64,000 nucleotides of DNA from assembly GCF_035594125.1 (NCBI RefSeq), contig NC_087178.1, positions 11,420,470 to 11,484,469 on the forward strand, given 5' to 3'. Position numbers and translations under genes: made by a program. Shown piece by piece: positions 27,609 through 41,191 of this stretch. Source of the DNA: Scylla paramamosain (lineage: Eukaryota > Arthropoda > Malacostraca > Decapoda > Portunidae). Each line of letters opens with the position of its first letter. The stretch's first letter is position 1. The notes under the pieces were generated by a model. The model did no database searches. It saw nothing but the letters and a program-made list of their open reading frames with translations, and had not been told where the DNA came from.

Positions 27609-30394
27609 GCCAAAATGCATGGAAAGCACCCAAATGAAAAAAAAAAAAAAAACGTTTCCAAAAACGTTTGTTGTGGGTGTTTATGTGCATGTTAGGCACC
27701 GAAACGCTAGAAAAAAAATAAAGTACCCTATATGGGGAAAGAAAAGAACATTACTAAAAACATGTCTTTTGAGTCTTTTTGAGCTAATTACGTACAAAAA
27801 CGCTAAAACACAAGCAAAACACCCTTTACGGAGAAACAATTACCAAACAAACAAGTATTTTGAGTGTTTCTGAGCTTTTTAGGTACTAAAACTCGAAAAC
27901 TATATATGAAGAATCAGAACAACATTACCAAACACGTGTGGTTTGAGTGCATTTTACATTGTGAGATAACAAAACGCGATAATGCATGCAAATCACCCTA
28001 TATGGGGGTAAAGAAACGACGTTTCCAAAAGACTTCTCTTTTGAGTGTTTATGAACGTGGTAGGCACCAAAACACTAAAACGGATGGAAAGCATCCTACT
28101 TGAGAAAACAAAACATTATTATCCAAATTCTCTCTTTTCAGCACTTTTGAGCTATTAACGTACAAAAAAAAAGAAAAGAAAAACGTATTTAAAACACCCT
28201 TAATAGAAGAAACATATAATAATAAAAAAAAAACAAGGTTTCGAGGGTTTTTGGGCTTCTTACGTAGAAAGATGCATGGAAATTACAAGCTATGAGGAAA
28301 GGAAAAGACACTAGTCGAAACATGTATTATGAATATTTTTTGAACTTCTTACGTACAAAAACGATAAAGCGCATGAATAGCATTATATATTGAGAAACAG
28401 AATAACTGCAAAAAAAAAATGTGTATTTTGACTTTTTTTACATAGGTACCAAAACGCCAAAAAAAAAAAAAAAAAAATGCAAATTTTCCTACATTGGGAC
28501 ACGAACCGACATTACCAGAAACATGTGTTTTCAGTGTTTTTGAGCATGTTAGCACCACAACGCTTAAAAGCATGCAAATCACTCTATATGGAAATAGAAG
28601 ACAACATTATGGAGAGGATGACTTTTAGACGTCTTTCACCTTCTTACGTTCCAAAACGCTAAAACGCATGCAAAACACCCCACAATGAAGAAACAAAATA
28701 ATATTATTGAACATAAGTATTTCAATTGTTTTGAGGTTGTTACGTAGAAAAACGCCAAAATGCATGTAAACTATTCTATTTGGCGAAGGGAAAGGACTTT
28801 AAGAGAAATTTGTATTATGACCATTTATGAGGTTCTAAGGTACAAAAACACTTAAACGCATGAACGACATTCTATATGAAGAAAAGGAATAATATATACA
28901 AACACTTGTATTTTGAGCGTTTAACATTGTTAGGTAACAAAATGTCAAAAAGGCATGTCAGGCACCCTATATAGGAAAAGAAAACGAGACTTCAAGAAAC
29001 CTTTTGTTTGAGTGTTTATGAGCGTCCTTGGCACTAAAAGGATATATAGGGTGAAAAGCACCCTTTATGTGAAAAGACCTTTATATGGGGTCTCTTTCAG
29101 TGTTTTTGAGCTACTTAAGTGCCATATCGCTAAAACGCTTGCAAAAAGCCCTTTATGGAGAAAAGTATAATTTTACCGAAAACGTATTTTCAGATTTTTC
29201 TGCTAATTAGGCAGAAAAGAAACGTTTATTATGAGAGTTTCTTAGTTTCTTTGGTACCAAAACGCTAAAACACCTGAATAGCACTCTATATGGAGAAACA
29301 AAATAACATTATCAAATGCGTTTTTGATCTTAGTTACCAAACCCTAAAACGCATGAATAGCGCTCTGTATAGATAAACAGAACATTATCAAAAACATGTA
29401 TTTCGAGTGTATTTCACATTGTTAGGTACCAAAAACGACAAAATGCATGCAAACCACATTATATGTGGATAGGTAACGAAATGTCCAAAAACGTGTATTT
29501 TGACTTTTTATGAGCGTGCTAGGCTTGTCAATGATAAAAAAAATAAAAAAAAAGCATGGAAAACACTTTATATGGGAAAACAAAATATTACCAAAAACGT
29601 CTCTTTTCAATATTTCTAACCTTTCTATGTACCAAAACGCTGAAAAGATCATGCAAAAACACCCTTTATGGAGATACATTATAAATTTACCAAAAGAGTG
29701 CATTTTGAATGTGAGCGTCAAAATGCATCGAAAAACCCACCATATGAAAAAAGAAAACGTGTCTTTTGAGTGTTTTTGAGGTACTTACGTACCAAAACAC
29801 TAAAATGCATTCAATAACACCCTTTTATGGAGAAACATAAGAACATTACCTAAAAGAACTAATTTGAGTGTTTTGGTCTTTTTACGTACAAAAAAAGGCA
29901 AAAATGCATGCAAAGTACCTTATATTGCGAAACGAAAAGTCATTACTAAAAAACTCTATTACGGGCGTTTTTTTTTATCTTTTTAGGTATCAAGCGATAT
30001 AGGTATTAGCGATATAGGCACCAAAACGATTAAAACATGGAAAGCACTGTATATACGAAAAGTAGAACATTACCAAAAACGTCTCTTTTCATTAATTTTG
30101 AGTTACCTATGTACCAAAACGCTGAGAAGCATGCAAAAAACCCTTAATGGGGAAACAGTATATCTTTACGAAAAAAAAAAAACGTGTATTTTGTGTGTTT
30201 TTCAGATTGTTACGTAGAAAAATTTATAAAATGCATGCCAAGTGCTCTACATAAGGAAACTAAAAGACATTACGAAGAATATATATTATGAGAGTTTTTC
30301 AGCTAAAAAAAAAAAAAACGCTAAAACGAATTAATATCACTGGATATGGAGAAACAATAAAATAAACAAAAGCATATATTTTGAGTGTTTTCAC

Positions 30395-30900
30395 ATTATT
30401 AGGTACCAAGACTCCAAAATTCATCCAAAGTCTCCAGTTTTCCAGAAACATGTCTTTTGAATGTTTTGAACGTATTAAGCAACATAACGTTAAAAAAAAA
30501 TGAAAATCAGCCAATATGGGAAAACAAAACAACTTTACGAATTAGATGTCTTTTAAACGTTTTTGAGCTTCTTACATACTAAATCACTTAAACGCATGCA
30601 AAACAACCTTCTTGGAGAAACAGAATAATAATTATATTTCACATTATTGGATGCCAAAACGGCAAAAAGCATGCAATAAGCCTACATAAGAAAAGGAATC
30701 AAATTTTCCAGAAACATGTCTTTTGAATGTTTTCAGCGTGTTAAGAAACAATGTTAAAAAAAAAGCATGAAAATCAACCTATATGAGAGAACAAAACAAC
30801 TTTTACAAAAAAGATGTCTTTTAAACGTTTTTGAGCTTCTTACATACTAAATCACTTAAACGCATGCAAAACAACCTTCTTGTAGAAACAGAATAATATT
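30395..30900 (+). repeat. Local tandem duplication of about 250 bp (monomers B-C-D)
   Basis: TTTCACATTATT...CTTACATACTAAATCACTTAAACG occurs twice in succession (about 30395-30640 and 30645-30900). The same double arrangement exists in inverted form at 12890-13400 and 4375-4880, so it predates the larger duplications. Confidence 0.78.
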
Positions 30901-33900
30901 GCAAAACAAGTATTTATAGCATTGAAATGCATGCAAAATACCATATATGGGGGAACGAGAGAACATTACCAGAGACGTGTATTATAAGCGTTACTAAAAC
31001 ACATGAATATGTGGAAAACCAGAACATTAATGATAATGTGTATTTTGATTGTTTTTACATTGATAGTTACCAAAACGCGAAAATGCATGCAAAACCTCTA
31101 ATATGAGGAAGCGTAACAACATTACCAGAAACGTGTCTTTTCAGTGTTTTTGAGCGTGTACGACACGAAAACGTTAAAAAAAGCATGGAATTCACCTTCT
31201 ATGCCAATACAAAACAAAATTACGAAAAACGTGTCCTTTGGGTGTTTTTGATCTTCCTACGTACCAAAACAATAAAACGCATGCAAAACACACTTTGTGG
31301 AGAAATAAAATAACATTCCCAAAAACAAGTATTTTGAGTGTTTTCAGCTTGTTACCTACAAAAACGTCAAAAGCATGGAAAGTACCTTATATGAGGAAAC
31401 GAAAAGGCATTAAGAGAAACGTATATTTATGTTTTTTTTTTTCTGCATCTTAGGTACAAAAACTTGAAATTGATCGATTAGCACTCTATATGTATGCAAA
31501 ATGCATGCACGCAAAATGCATGAAAACCACACTATATGTGGAAAGAAAATGGCGTTTCAACAAACGTGATTTTTTTTAGTTTTTATGAGGGTATTATCCA
31601 GAAAAATGCTAAAAAAACATATAAAACATTCTATATACGAAGATAAAACATTATGAAAAACGTGTGTTTTGAGTGTTTTAAACTACTTACGTTAAAACGC
31701 ATGCAAAACACTTTTTTTTATTAAAAAAGAAAAATATTTTCAAGGTTTATGAGCTTGTTACGTACAATAACATCAAAAGCAAGGAAAGTACCTTATATGA
31801 CGAAACGAAAAGGCATTACGAGAAAAGTGTATTATGAGTGGTTTTTTTTTTTAACATATTAGGTAAAAAAAAAAAAAACTCGAAAGTGCTAGAATAGAAA
31901 TATATATGGAGAAACATACCAAACATACCAAACAACATACCAAAAAACATTTTCAATGTATTTCATATTCTTATGTACTAAAACAGCAAAATGTACGTAA
32001 GTCACCCTATATTGGTAAAATAAACAAGACTTTTAGAAAAGTGTCTTTTGAGTTTTTATGAGCGTGTTAGGCACCAAAAAATTTGATAAACAAGAGAAGC
32101 ACCCTATGTAAGACAGCAAAACATCATTACCAAAAACGATTCTTTTCAGCGTTTTTAAACTACCTACGTACGAAAACTCTAAAACGCCTCAAAAACCACG
32201 CTTTATGTAAAAACAAAATTACCAAAACATTACCAAACATAAGTATTTTGAATGTTTTGAGCTTGTTACGTATATAGAGGCTAAAGTCCGTGCACAGTAC
32301 TCTATATGAGGAAACGAAAAGACATTACAAAAAAACCTATATTATTAGTGTTTTTCAACTTCATAAGTACCAAAACACTGAAACGCATAAATAACACTCT
32401 ATATGAAAAACAGAACATTACCAAAAACATGTAATTTGAGTGTATTCCACGTTGTTATCTACCAAAACGCAAAAAGTACAAGCAAAGCACCTTGTACGTG
32501 GAAAGGAGGGGAGATTTCCAGGAACGTGTCTCTTGAGTGTTTATGAGAGTACTAGGCACCAAAACACTAAAAAGCTTGAAAATCACCGTATGTTGAAAAA
32601 TAAAATAACTACCCAAAACATCTCTTTTTAGTGTTTTTGAGCTGTTGGTGTATTAAAACGCTAAAATGCATGCAAAACACCTTTTATGGAAAAACAGAAA
32701 AACATTACCGAAAACAAGTATTTTGACTATTTCGGATCTTGGTACGTAGAAAAACGCCAAAATGCATGGAAAGTATGAAGAAGCGAAAAGACATTACGAA
32801 GAATATGTATTAAAAGTGTTTTTGAGCTTATTAGGTATAACAACGCTGAAATGCATAAAGAATTCTCTATATGGAGAAACAAAACATTCTCAAAAAGCGT
32901 GTATTTTAAGTTTTTCACATTATTAGGTACCAAACCACCAAAATGCATCCAAAGCTCTTACTAATATGGGTAAACGAAGTGACATTGCACATTACGAGAA
33001 ACGTGTATCATGAGTGTTTTTGAGCTTCTTAGTTACCAAAACGCTAAAAGACATGAATATCACTTTTCATGGAGAAGCAGAACATTACCAAAAAAAACGT
33101 ATAATTTGAGTGTATTTCACATTCTTAGGTGCATAATGACAAAATGCGTGGATATCATTCCATATGGGAAAAGGAAACGAGATTTTAGAAACATTGTCTT
33201 TTATGTGTTTTATGAATGTGCTAAGCACCAAAATGATAAAAAACTTTCTTAGGTACCAAAACGCTAAAAGGTATGACTAGAACTTAATGTGGAGAAACAG
33301 AGAAACGTAACCGAAAGCATATTTTGAGTGTATTTCACATTGTTAGGTACCAAAACGCCAAAATGCGTGGAAACTCCTCAGTATGGGGAAAGGAAACGAG
33401 ATTCCAGAAACATTGTCATTTAAGTGTTTACGAACGTGCTACACGTTCAAAACACTAAAAAGCATAAAAAACACCATATATGGGAAAAACAAAACAATAT
33501 TGCCTAAAACATCTTTTTTTAATGTTTTTAAGCTTCTTAAGGTAACGATGAAACGGATCCAAAAAAATTCTTTAAGAATAAACAGTATAACTTTACCAAA
33601 AAATGTGAATTTTGAGCTAGTTACATAGAAAAAAAATGCATGGAAAATACTCTTTATGGGAAACGAGAAGACATTATTAGAGACGTGTATTATGAGAGCT
33701 TTTAAACTTAGGTACCAAACTGCTAAAAAGCATGAATAGTATTCTATTTCGAGAAACAAAACATAATAAAAAACGTTTATTTTGGGTATTTTCACATTAT
33801 TAAGTATTTAAACAGCAAAATGCATGCAAAGCATGCAAATGAAACGAATCATTACTAGAAAAAGTGTTTTGATTGATATTTAGCATGTTATGCACTAAAA

Positions 33901-34239
33901 CGCTCAAAAAATAAAAAAAAATAAAAAACAACATGAAATTCACCTTATATGGGAATACAAAACATTACAAAAACCGTGTCTTTTGAATGTTTCTAAACAT
34001 TGGGGAAAAAAACACTAAAAATACACATTTTCGTCAATGTTGTTCTGTGATTTCCATTCATTTTGGCGTTATGCACCTAAGAATGTGAAATACACTCAAA
34101 ATATACGTTTTTTTTTTCTTTATTTTCTTCTTTTTTTTTTTTTTTTGGTAATAACCTGTTTCTACATAAAAAGTGATATTCGTGTCTTTTAGCGTTTTGC
34201 TAACTAAGAAGCTCAAAAATACCATGTTTTTGAGCTTTT

Positions 34240-34292
34240 TCTTCTTCTTTTTCTTCTTTTCTTCTTCTTCTTCTTCTTCTTTTTCTTCTTCT
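34240..34292. repeat. TTC/TTTTTC-rich microsatellite
   Basis: Pyrimidine strand composed of TTC and TTTTTC units. The counterpart at 51220 has only CTTCTATTTC, so the tract expanded in this copy. Confidence 0.88.
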
Positions 34293-35401
34293 ATTTCTGT
34301 ATACTCGTATAGTGTGCTATTCAGGTGTTTTTGCGTTTTGGTACCATAACAGCTCAAAAACGATCATTAATATACATTTTTGGCGATATTTACATGATTT
34401 TCACAGTTTTGGGAACTAAAACGCTCAAAACACCTAAAAAGACACGTTTGTGGTTATGAAGTTGCGTTTTCCCATATAGATTGCTTTGCATGCATTTTGG
34501 CGTTTTCGTACCTAGCATTACGAGAAACACTCAAAATAAACGTTTTTGGTAATATTATTATATTTCTCCATATAGAGTGCTCTTCAAGGGTTATAGAGTT
34601 ACGTAATGTTTCCTTCCTTTCCCACATAGCGTACTTCGCATTCATCTTGGCATTTTTTTGTACGTAACAAGCTGAAAAACACAGAAATACACGTTTTTGG
34701 TAATACTAATCTGTTTCTCCATAAAGGGTGTTTTGCATGTATTTTAGCGTCTTCGTGAAAACACCAAAAAAAAAAAAAAAATCAAGTTTTTTTTTTATAA
34801 TATTGTTTTATATTTCAGCAGATTTTATTCTATTCATTTTAACGTTTTGGTTCTTTAAAACGCTGAAAAACATTGAAAAGGTAGGTTTCTCGTATATTCT
34901 GATATACTTTGCATGCATTTTGGCGTTTTGGGGTGTAACAATATGAAAAACACTCAGAACACCCGTTTTTTTATTTTTTTTTATTTAGTTGTTCTGCTTC
35001 TCCATATCAAGTGCTTTTCACGCGTTTTAGCGTTTTGAATAAAAATGCCATTTCTCATACACTTTTCTTGTGAAATAATTTCATTTCACCATATTAGGAG
35101 CTTTACATGTATTTTTTTCCTGTTTCTGGACCTAAGAAGCTCAAAAATACTCAAAATACAACTTTTACTAATGTTAGTCTGTTTCCCCATAAAGCGTGTT
35201 TGGATACATTTTAGCGTTTTGATACGTAAGAAGCTCAAAACCACTCAAAAGACACGTTTGTGGTAATGTTGTTTTCTCTTCCTAAAAAGGGTGATTTCAA
35301 TGCGTTTTTGCGTTTTTGTGCCTAAAACACTGAAAAAAAAAGTCAAAAGGCATATTTCTGGTGATGTCGTTTCTTTTTTTCTATATGAAGCACATTGCAT
35401 T

Positions 35402-35443
35402 TATTTTATTTTATTTTATTTTATTTTATTTTATTTTATTTTT
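35402..35443. repeat. (TTTTA)n microsatellite
   Basis: About eight TTTTA units following CACATTGCAT. The paralogous position at 52500-52533 carries TTTA units instead. Confidence 0.95.
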
Positions 35444-37199
35444 TGGTACCTACCAATGTGACAAACAATCAATACTCACGTTTTAGATAATGTTATTCCG
35501 CTTTTCCATATAAAAAGCTATTCACGCGTTTTTTTGGTACTTAAGAAGCTCAAAAATACTCATAATACACGTTTCTCGTAATGTCCATTTATTTATCCAT
35601 ATCAGGTAATTTGCATGGATTTTGGCGTTATGGTACCTAACAATAAAAAAAAAATAAATAAATAAATAAAAGGTCATTTTTTGGTAATGTTCTGTTTCTC
35701 CCTTTTAAGTGTTATACAAAGTTTTTTAGCGTTTGTACCTGGGAAGTTAAGAAACACTTATAATACATGTTTCTTATAATATAGGTTTGTTTTCTGCATA
35801 GCGTTCTTTCCATGCATTTTGGTGTTTTTCTACGTAAGTTCAAAAACACTGAAATACAAGATTTAGGTAATGTTATTCCGTTTCTATAGAAAGGGTGTTT
35901 TGCTTAAAAACACACAAAAGACATGTTTCTGTTAATGTTTTGTCAATACTTTCTGTGCTTTTTTAGCGTTATGGTGCCTAAAACAATAAAAAAAAGACAC
36001 GTTTCTGGTAATGTCATTTCATTTCCATATAAAGAGTGCTTTGAAAGCATTAAAGTGTTTTGATACCTATTAATACGAAAAACAGTCAAAATACAAGTTT
36101 TTCGTAACGTTGTTCTGTTTCTCTCTACAATTAAAAGACATGTTTCTGATAATGTGAGTGCTTTGCATTCATTTTGGTGCTTTGGTACCTAACAATGTGA
36201 AAAACATTCAAAACAAACGTTTATGTTCATGTTTTGTTCCTCCATATAGAGTGCTATTGAAGCATTTTAGAGTTTTAGTAATTAAGAAGCTCAAAAACAC
36301 TCACAAAACATGTTTCTCGTAATGTCCTTTCATTTCACCATATAGGGTGCCTTCCATGGATTTCTGCATTTTGGTAAATAACAATGTAGAAATACTCAAA
36401 AAGACGTTTTTGGCAATTTTTTTTTCTTTTTCTCAATATAAAGTGTTATTCACACATTTTACCGCTTTGGTATCTACATAATACAGAAACACATGTAATA
36501 CATGTTTCTTGTAATATCATTTGGTTTTCCATATAGGTGAATTTTCCTGCATTTTGGCGTTTTTGTACGTAAGAAACTAAAAAACACTGAATATGCACGT
36601 TTAATTCTGTTTCATTCTGTTTCTGTTTCTCCATTGTATTTTGAGTGCTTTTTTGGGGGTTATGGTACGTAAGATCTAAATACTCAAAAGACAAGTTTTT
36701 GGTAGTTTTGTTTTGTGTTCCAATATAGATTACTTTCCATTCATCTTAGCGTGTTGTGCATAGAATGCTGAGAAACATTGATTCGTTTCTCTATATAAAG
36801 TGTTTTTCATACATTTTGGCGTTTTGGTACCTAAGAATGTGAAAAAATACACAAAACACATTTTTTTTTAAAGTTGTTCACTTTCTTCATACAGAAAGCT
36901 GTTCTCTCTTTTTAGCGTTTCGTAACCTACTCATAATACACGCGTTTGTTAATTACGTTTTGTTTCACCATATAGTGTGCTTAGAATGCATTTTGCCGTT
37001 CATATGGCTAACAAGCTCAAAAACACTCAAAAATATATATTGGTAAAGTTATTCTGTTTTCAGTTCAAAAACGCTGAAAAGAGACGTTTTTGAAAATGTT
37101 TTGTTTTTCCACATAGGGTTCTTTCCATGCTCATTAGTGTTTTAGTGCCTAGAACGCTCATAAACACTTAGAAAACGTGTTCTTCGAAATCTCGTTTCC

Positions 37200-37317
<118 letters not shown>

Positions 37318-39140
37318 GCTTAGCTTGCATTTTTGCGATTTGGTACATAACAATGTGGAATACACTGAAAATACACGATTTCGTAATGTTGATCTGTTTC
37401 TCTATATACTGTTAATCATACCTAATAAGCTCAAAAACTCTAATAATACACGTATCCCCATTAAAGGTATTTTGCATGCATTTTGGCGTTTTACTACTTA
37501 ACAATATTTAAAACAATCACAACCCTTGTTTTTGATAGTGTTATTCCGCTCCTCCATAAAAAAAAAAAAAAAGTTTTGCATGCTTGAAAAGTCTTTGGTA
37601 TATAAGTACCTGAAAAAACACTTGAAACGAGACGTTTATGGAAATGTTTTGTTTTCATGTACAGGGTGCTTTCCATGCTTTTCTAGCACGCTCAAAAACA
37701 CTTAAAAAACACGTTTCTGAAAATCTCGTTCCCTTTTTCATATAAGTTCCTGTTTATGTGTTCTAGCGTTTTGATACGTAAAAATCTCAAAAACAATCAT
37801 ATCTTTTAGTGTCTTTTCGTTTTCGAGTACTTTCAATGCATTATAGTATTTTTCTTCGTAACAAGCTCGAAAACTCTGAAAATTCACATTTTGAAAAAAA
37901 TATACTTTTTCTCTATAAAGGTTGTTTTGTTAGGTTTTGTTACGTTTTGGTGTCTAACACGTTCATAAACATTCAACAGAAACATTTATTGAAATGTCCT
38001 TTCCTTTCCATATATACGGTGCTTTTCGTGCATATTGAAGTTTTTCGTACTTAACAATGTGAAATATAATCAAAATACATATTTTTGGTGAAGTTGTTCT
38101 GTTTCTCCATATAAAGAGCTGTTCATGCGTTTTAGCGTTTTGGTAATTAAGAAACTCAAAAACACTCATAATACACGTTGATCATAATGTCTTTTCGTTT
38201 CCCCATATAGGTTATTTTTTTTTTTATGCATTTTGGCATTTTTGTACGTAAGAGGCTCAAGATTTTTGTAATGTTACTCTGTTTCTCCATAAACGTTGTT
38301 TTGCATGCGTTTTACCGATTTGGTAAGTAACTAAAAAAAAAAGACTTGTTTTTTATTTTCCTGTTTTATATTGCTTTCCATGCTTTTTAGCGTTCTGTTG
38401 TCTAACATACACAAATTCATTTAAAAGATACATTTCTTGTAATGTTTTCTTTTCCTATTTAGAGGACTGCGTGCATTTTGGCTTTTTGGTACATAAAAAA
38501 AAAAAAACCTACAAAATGTACGTATTTGGAAATGTTGCTCTATTTCTCCATATAGTGTTATTAACAAGTTTTTGGTACCTAAGAAGCTCAAAGACACTCC
38601 TACTACGCGTTTCACGGAATATCCTTTCGATTTCCATATGCATGCATTCCTCTGCATGCATTTTGGCGTTTTTCCACGCACCAAGCTCAAAAACACTCAA
38701 AATACTTGTTTTTGGTAATGTTATTCTGTTTTTGCCATAAAATGTATTTTGTGTGCATTTTACCGTTTGGTACGTAAGTAGTTGAAAATATCTCAAAAGA
38801 CACGTTTTTTTAGGATGTTATTTTCTTTTACGGGGAGCTTTTCATGCTTTTTAGCGTTTTGATGCCTAACATGCCCATAAACATTTAAAAGACATATTTC
38901 TGTAAATATCTTTTCGTTTCACCATAGAGGGTGATTTCCATGCATTTTGGTATTTTGGTACCTAACAACGTGAAAAACACTGAAAATATACATTTTTAGT
39001 GATGTACTATTTCTCCATATAGAGTGCTATTCTTGCCTTTTACCTTAATGGTATATAAGAAGGTAAAAAAAAAAAAACATTAAAAATACACCACTCACGT
39101 AATGTTCTTTTATTTCCCCATATTGTGTACTTTATATCCT

Positions 39141-39745
39141 ATATAGGAACCCTATATAGGAAATAAGTCGATATTGTAAGTAATGTATATTTTAAGTGTT
39201 TCTTAACTTCTTTGGTAACAAAACGCTAAAACGCGTGATTAAGTGATATCCATTTAATAGGGAGAAACAGAACAAAATTTCCACAAACTACTTTTTTTTT
39301 TATTTAGGTACCAAAACAGGAAATGCATACAAAGTACCCTATAAGAGGAAACGAAAAAGACATTACGAGAAACGTGTATTATGAGTGCTTTTGATCTTTT
39401 TAGGTACCAAAACAATAAAACGCGTGAATAGCACTTTATATGGAGAAACAGAATAACATCATCAAAACAATTTATTTTGATTTTTTTTTTCAGATTGTTA
39501 GATACCAAAATGTAAAAAAATCAATGGAAAGCACTGTATAGGTGAAACAAAATGACATTACCAAAAACGTGTCTTTCAGTGTGTTAGGCACGAAAGCGCT
39601 TAAAAGCATGTAAAGCAACCTACATTAAAATATAAAACAACAAAACTAAAAACTGTCTTTTGTGTTTTTGAGCTTCTTACGTATCAAAACACTAAAACAG
39701 ATGCAAAAGAGTTTGTGAGGAAACAGGAAATAGAATATCAGCAAA
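39141..39745 (+). repeat. Satellite block, F orientation (short)
   Basis: About 0.6 kb of forward monomers. The left switch at about 39133-39150 holds CCTATATAGGAACCCTATATAGG, a double palindrome. Contents resemble 41690-42300 and 60060-60700 directly. Confidence 0.82.
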
Positions 39746-40324
39746 AATGTGTTTTAGCGTTTTGGTACTTAAACTCAAAAATACTCATAATACACGTTAA
39801 TCGTAATGTCTTTTCGTTTCCCCCATATAGGATATTATTTTAATGCATTTTGGCGTTTTTGTACGTAACAAGCTGAAAAACTTTTGTAATGTTACTTTGT
39901 TTCTCCATAAACGTTGCTTTGCATGCGTTTTACCGATATGGAATGTAACAAAGAAACTCGACACTTTTTTGGTATTTTTCATTTATTTTCCTGTATTATA
40001 TTGCTCTCCATGCTTTTAAGCGTCTAACATGCACAAATTCTCTTAAAAGATACATTTCTTGTAATGTCGTTCTGTTTTCCTATTTAGAGGATTGCGTGAA
40101 TTTTAGCGTTTTGCTACCTAAAAATGTAAAAAAAAAAAAAATAAAATAAAAAAAATTTCACAAAATGTGCGTATTTGGAGATGTTGCTCTGTTTCTCCAT
40201 ATAGAGTGTTATTAACGAGTTTTCACGTTTTTGGTACCTAAGTAGCTCAAAGACATTCCTGCTACACGTTTCACGTAATATCCTTTCGTTTTCCCATATA
40301 GGTTACTTTGCTTTCCCATTTAGG
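39746..40324 (-). repeat. Satellite block, R orientation (short)
   Basis: About 0.58 kb of reverse monomers similar to 38110-38640 and to 55010-55560. It ends at a switch where CCCATATAGGTTACTTTG is followed by CCCATTTAGGTTACCAAAATG and F begins. Confidence 0.8.
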
Positions 40325-41037
40325 TTACCAAAATGCTAAAACACATGAAAAGTATTCTAATGAAGAAACAGAGTAACATTGCCAAAAAATGTATATTTTT
40401 TAGTATTTTTTATCTTTTTAGGAAAAGAAATGTCAAAATGCATGGAAAGTTCCATATATGATGAAACAAAATGATATTATCAGAAACGTGTATTATGAGT
40501 GTTTCTTTTTAGATTCTTAGGTACTAAAATGCTAAAACTCGTGAATAGTATTTAATATGGAGAAACAGAACCCTACGTAAAACTCGTATTTTGAGGGTAT
40601 TTCACATTGTCTGTAATCAAAACGCCAAAATGCAAGGAAAGCACTCTATATGGGGAAATAAAAACCAGAAACGTGCGTGTTGAGTATTTTTGAGAATATT
40701 AGGCACGAAAACGTTACAAAGCATGGAAAGCACCCGAAATAGGAATGCAAATCGAGATTAACAAAAACGTATCTTGTATGTTTTTAAGCTTCTTCCCCAC
40801 CAAAACGCTCAAACGCATGCAAAACATCCTTTATGAGCAAACGGAATAACATTACCGAAATCATGGATTGAGTGTTTTTTAATTTTTTAAATAGAAAGAC
40901 GCCAAAATACATGAAAAGTACCCTATATTATATTAAGAAACGAAATGATATTACGAGAAACGTGTATAAGGAGTGTTTCTGAGCTTCTTGGTACCAAGAC
41001 ACTAAAACGCCTGAAAAAAAAAAAAAATAAATAAAAA

Positions 41038-41191
<154 letters not shown>

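Larger units (their letters stand above)
25801..33998 (+). repeat. Satellite block, F orientation, longest single-strand run
   Basis: About 8.2 kb of forward monomers with no gene and no LINE. The five-type order is easiest to read here. The part 30380-31720 is an inverted copy of 12055-13420, and 32430-32630 an inverted copy of 11440-11650. 27860-28400 resembles 44450-44960 directly. The block ends at the switch at 33995-34010. Confidence 0.87.
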
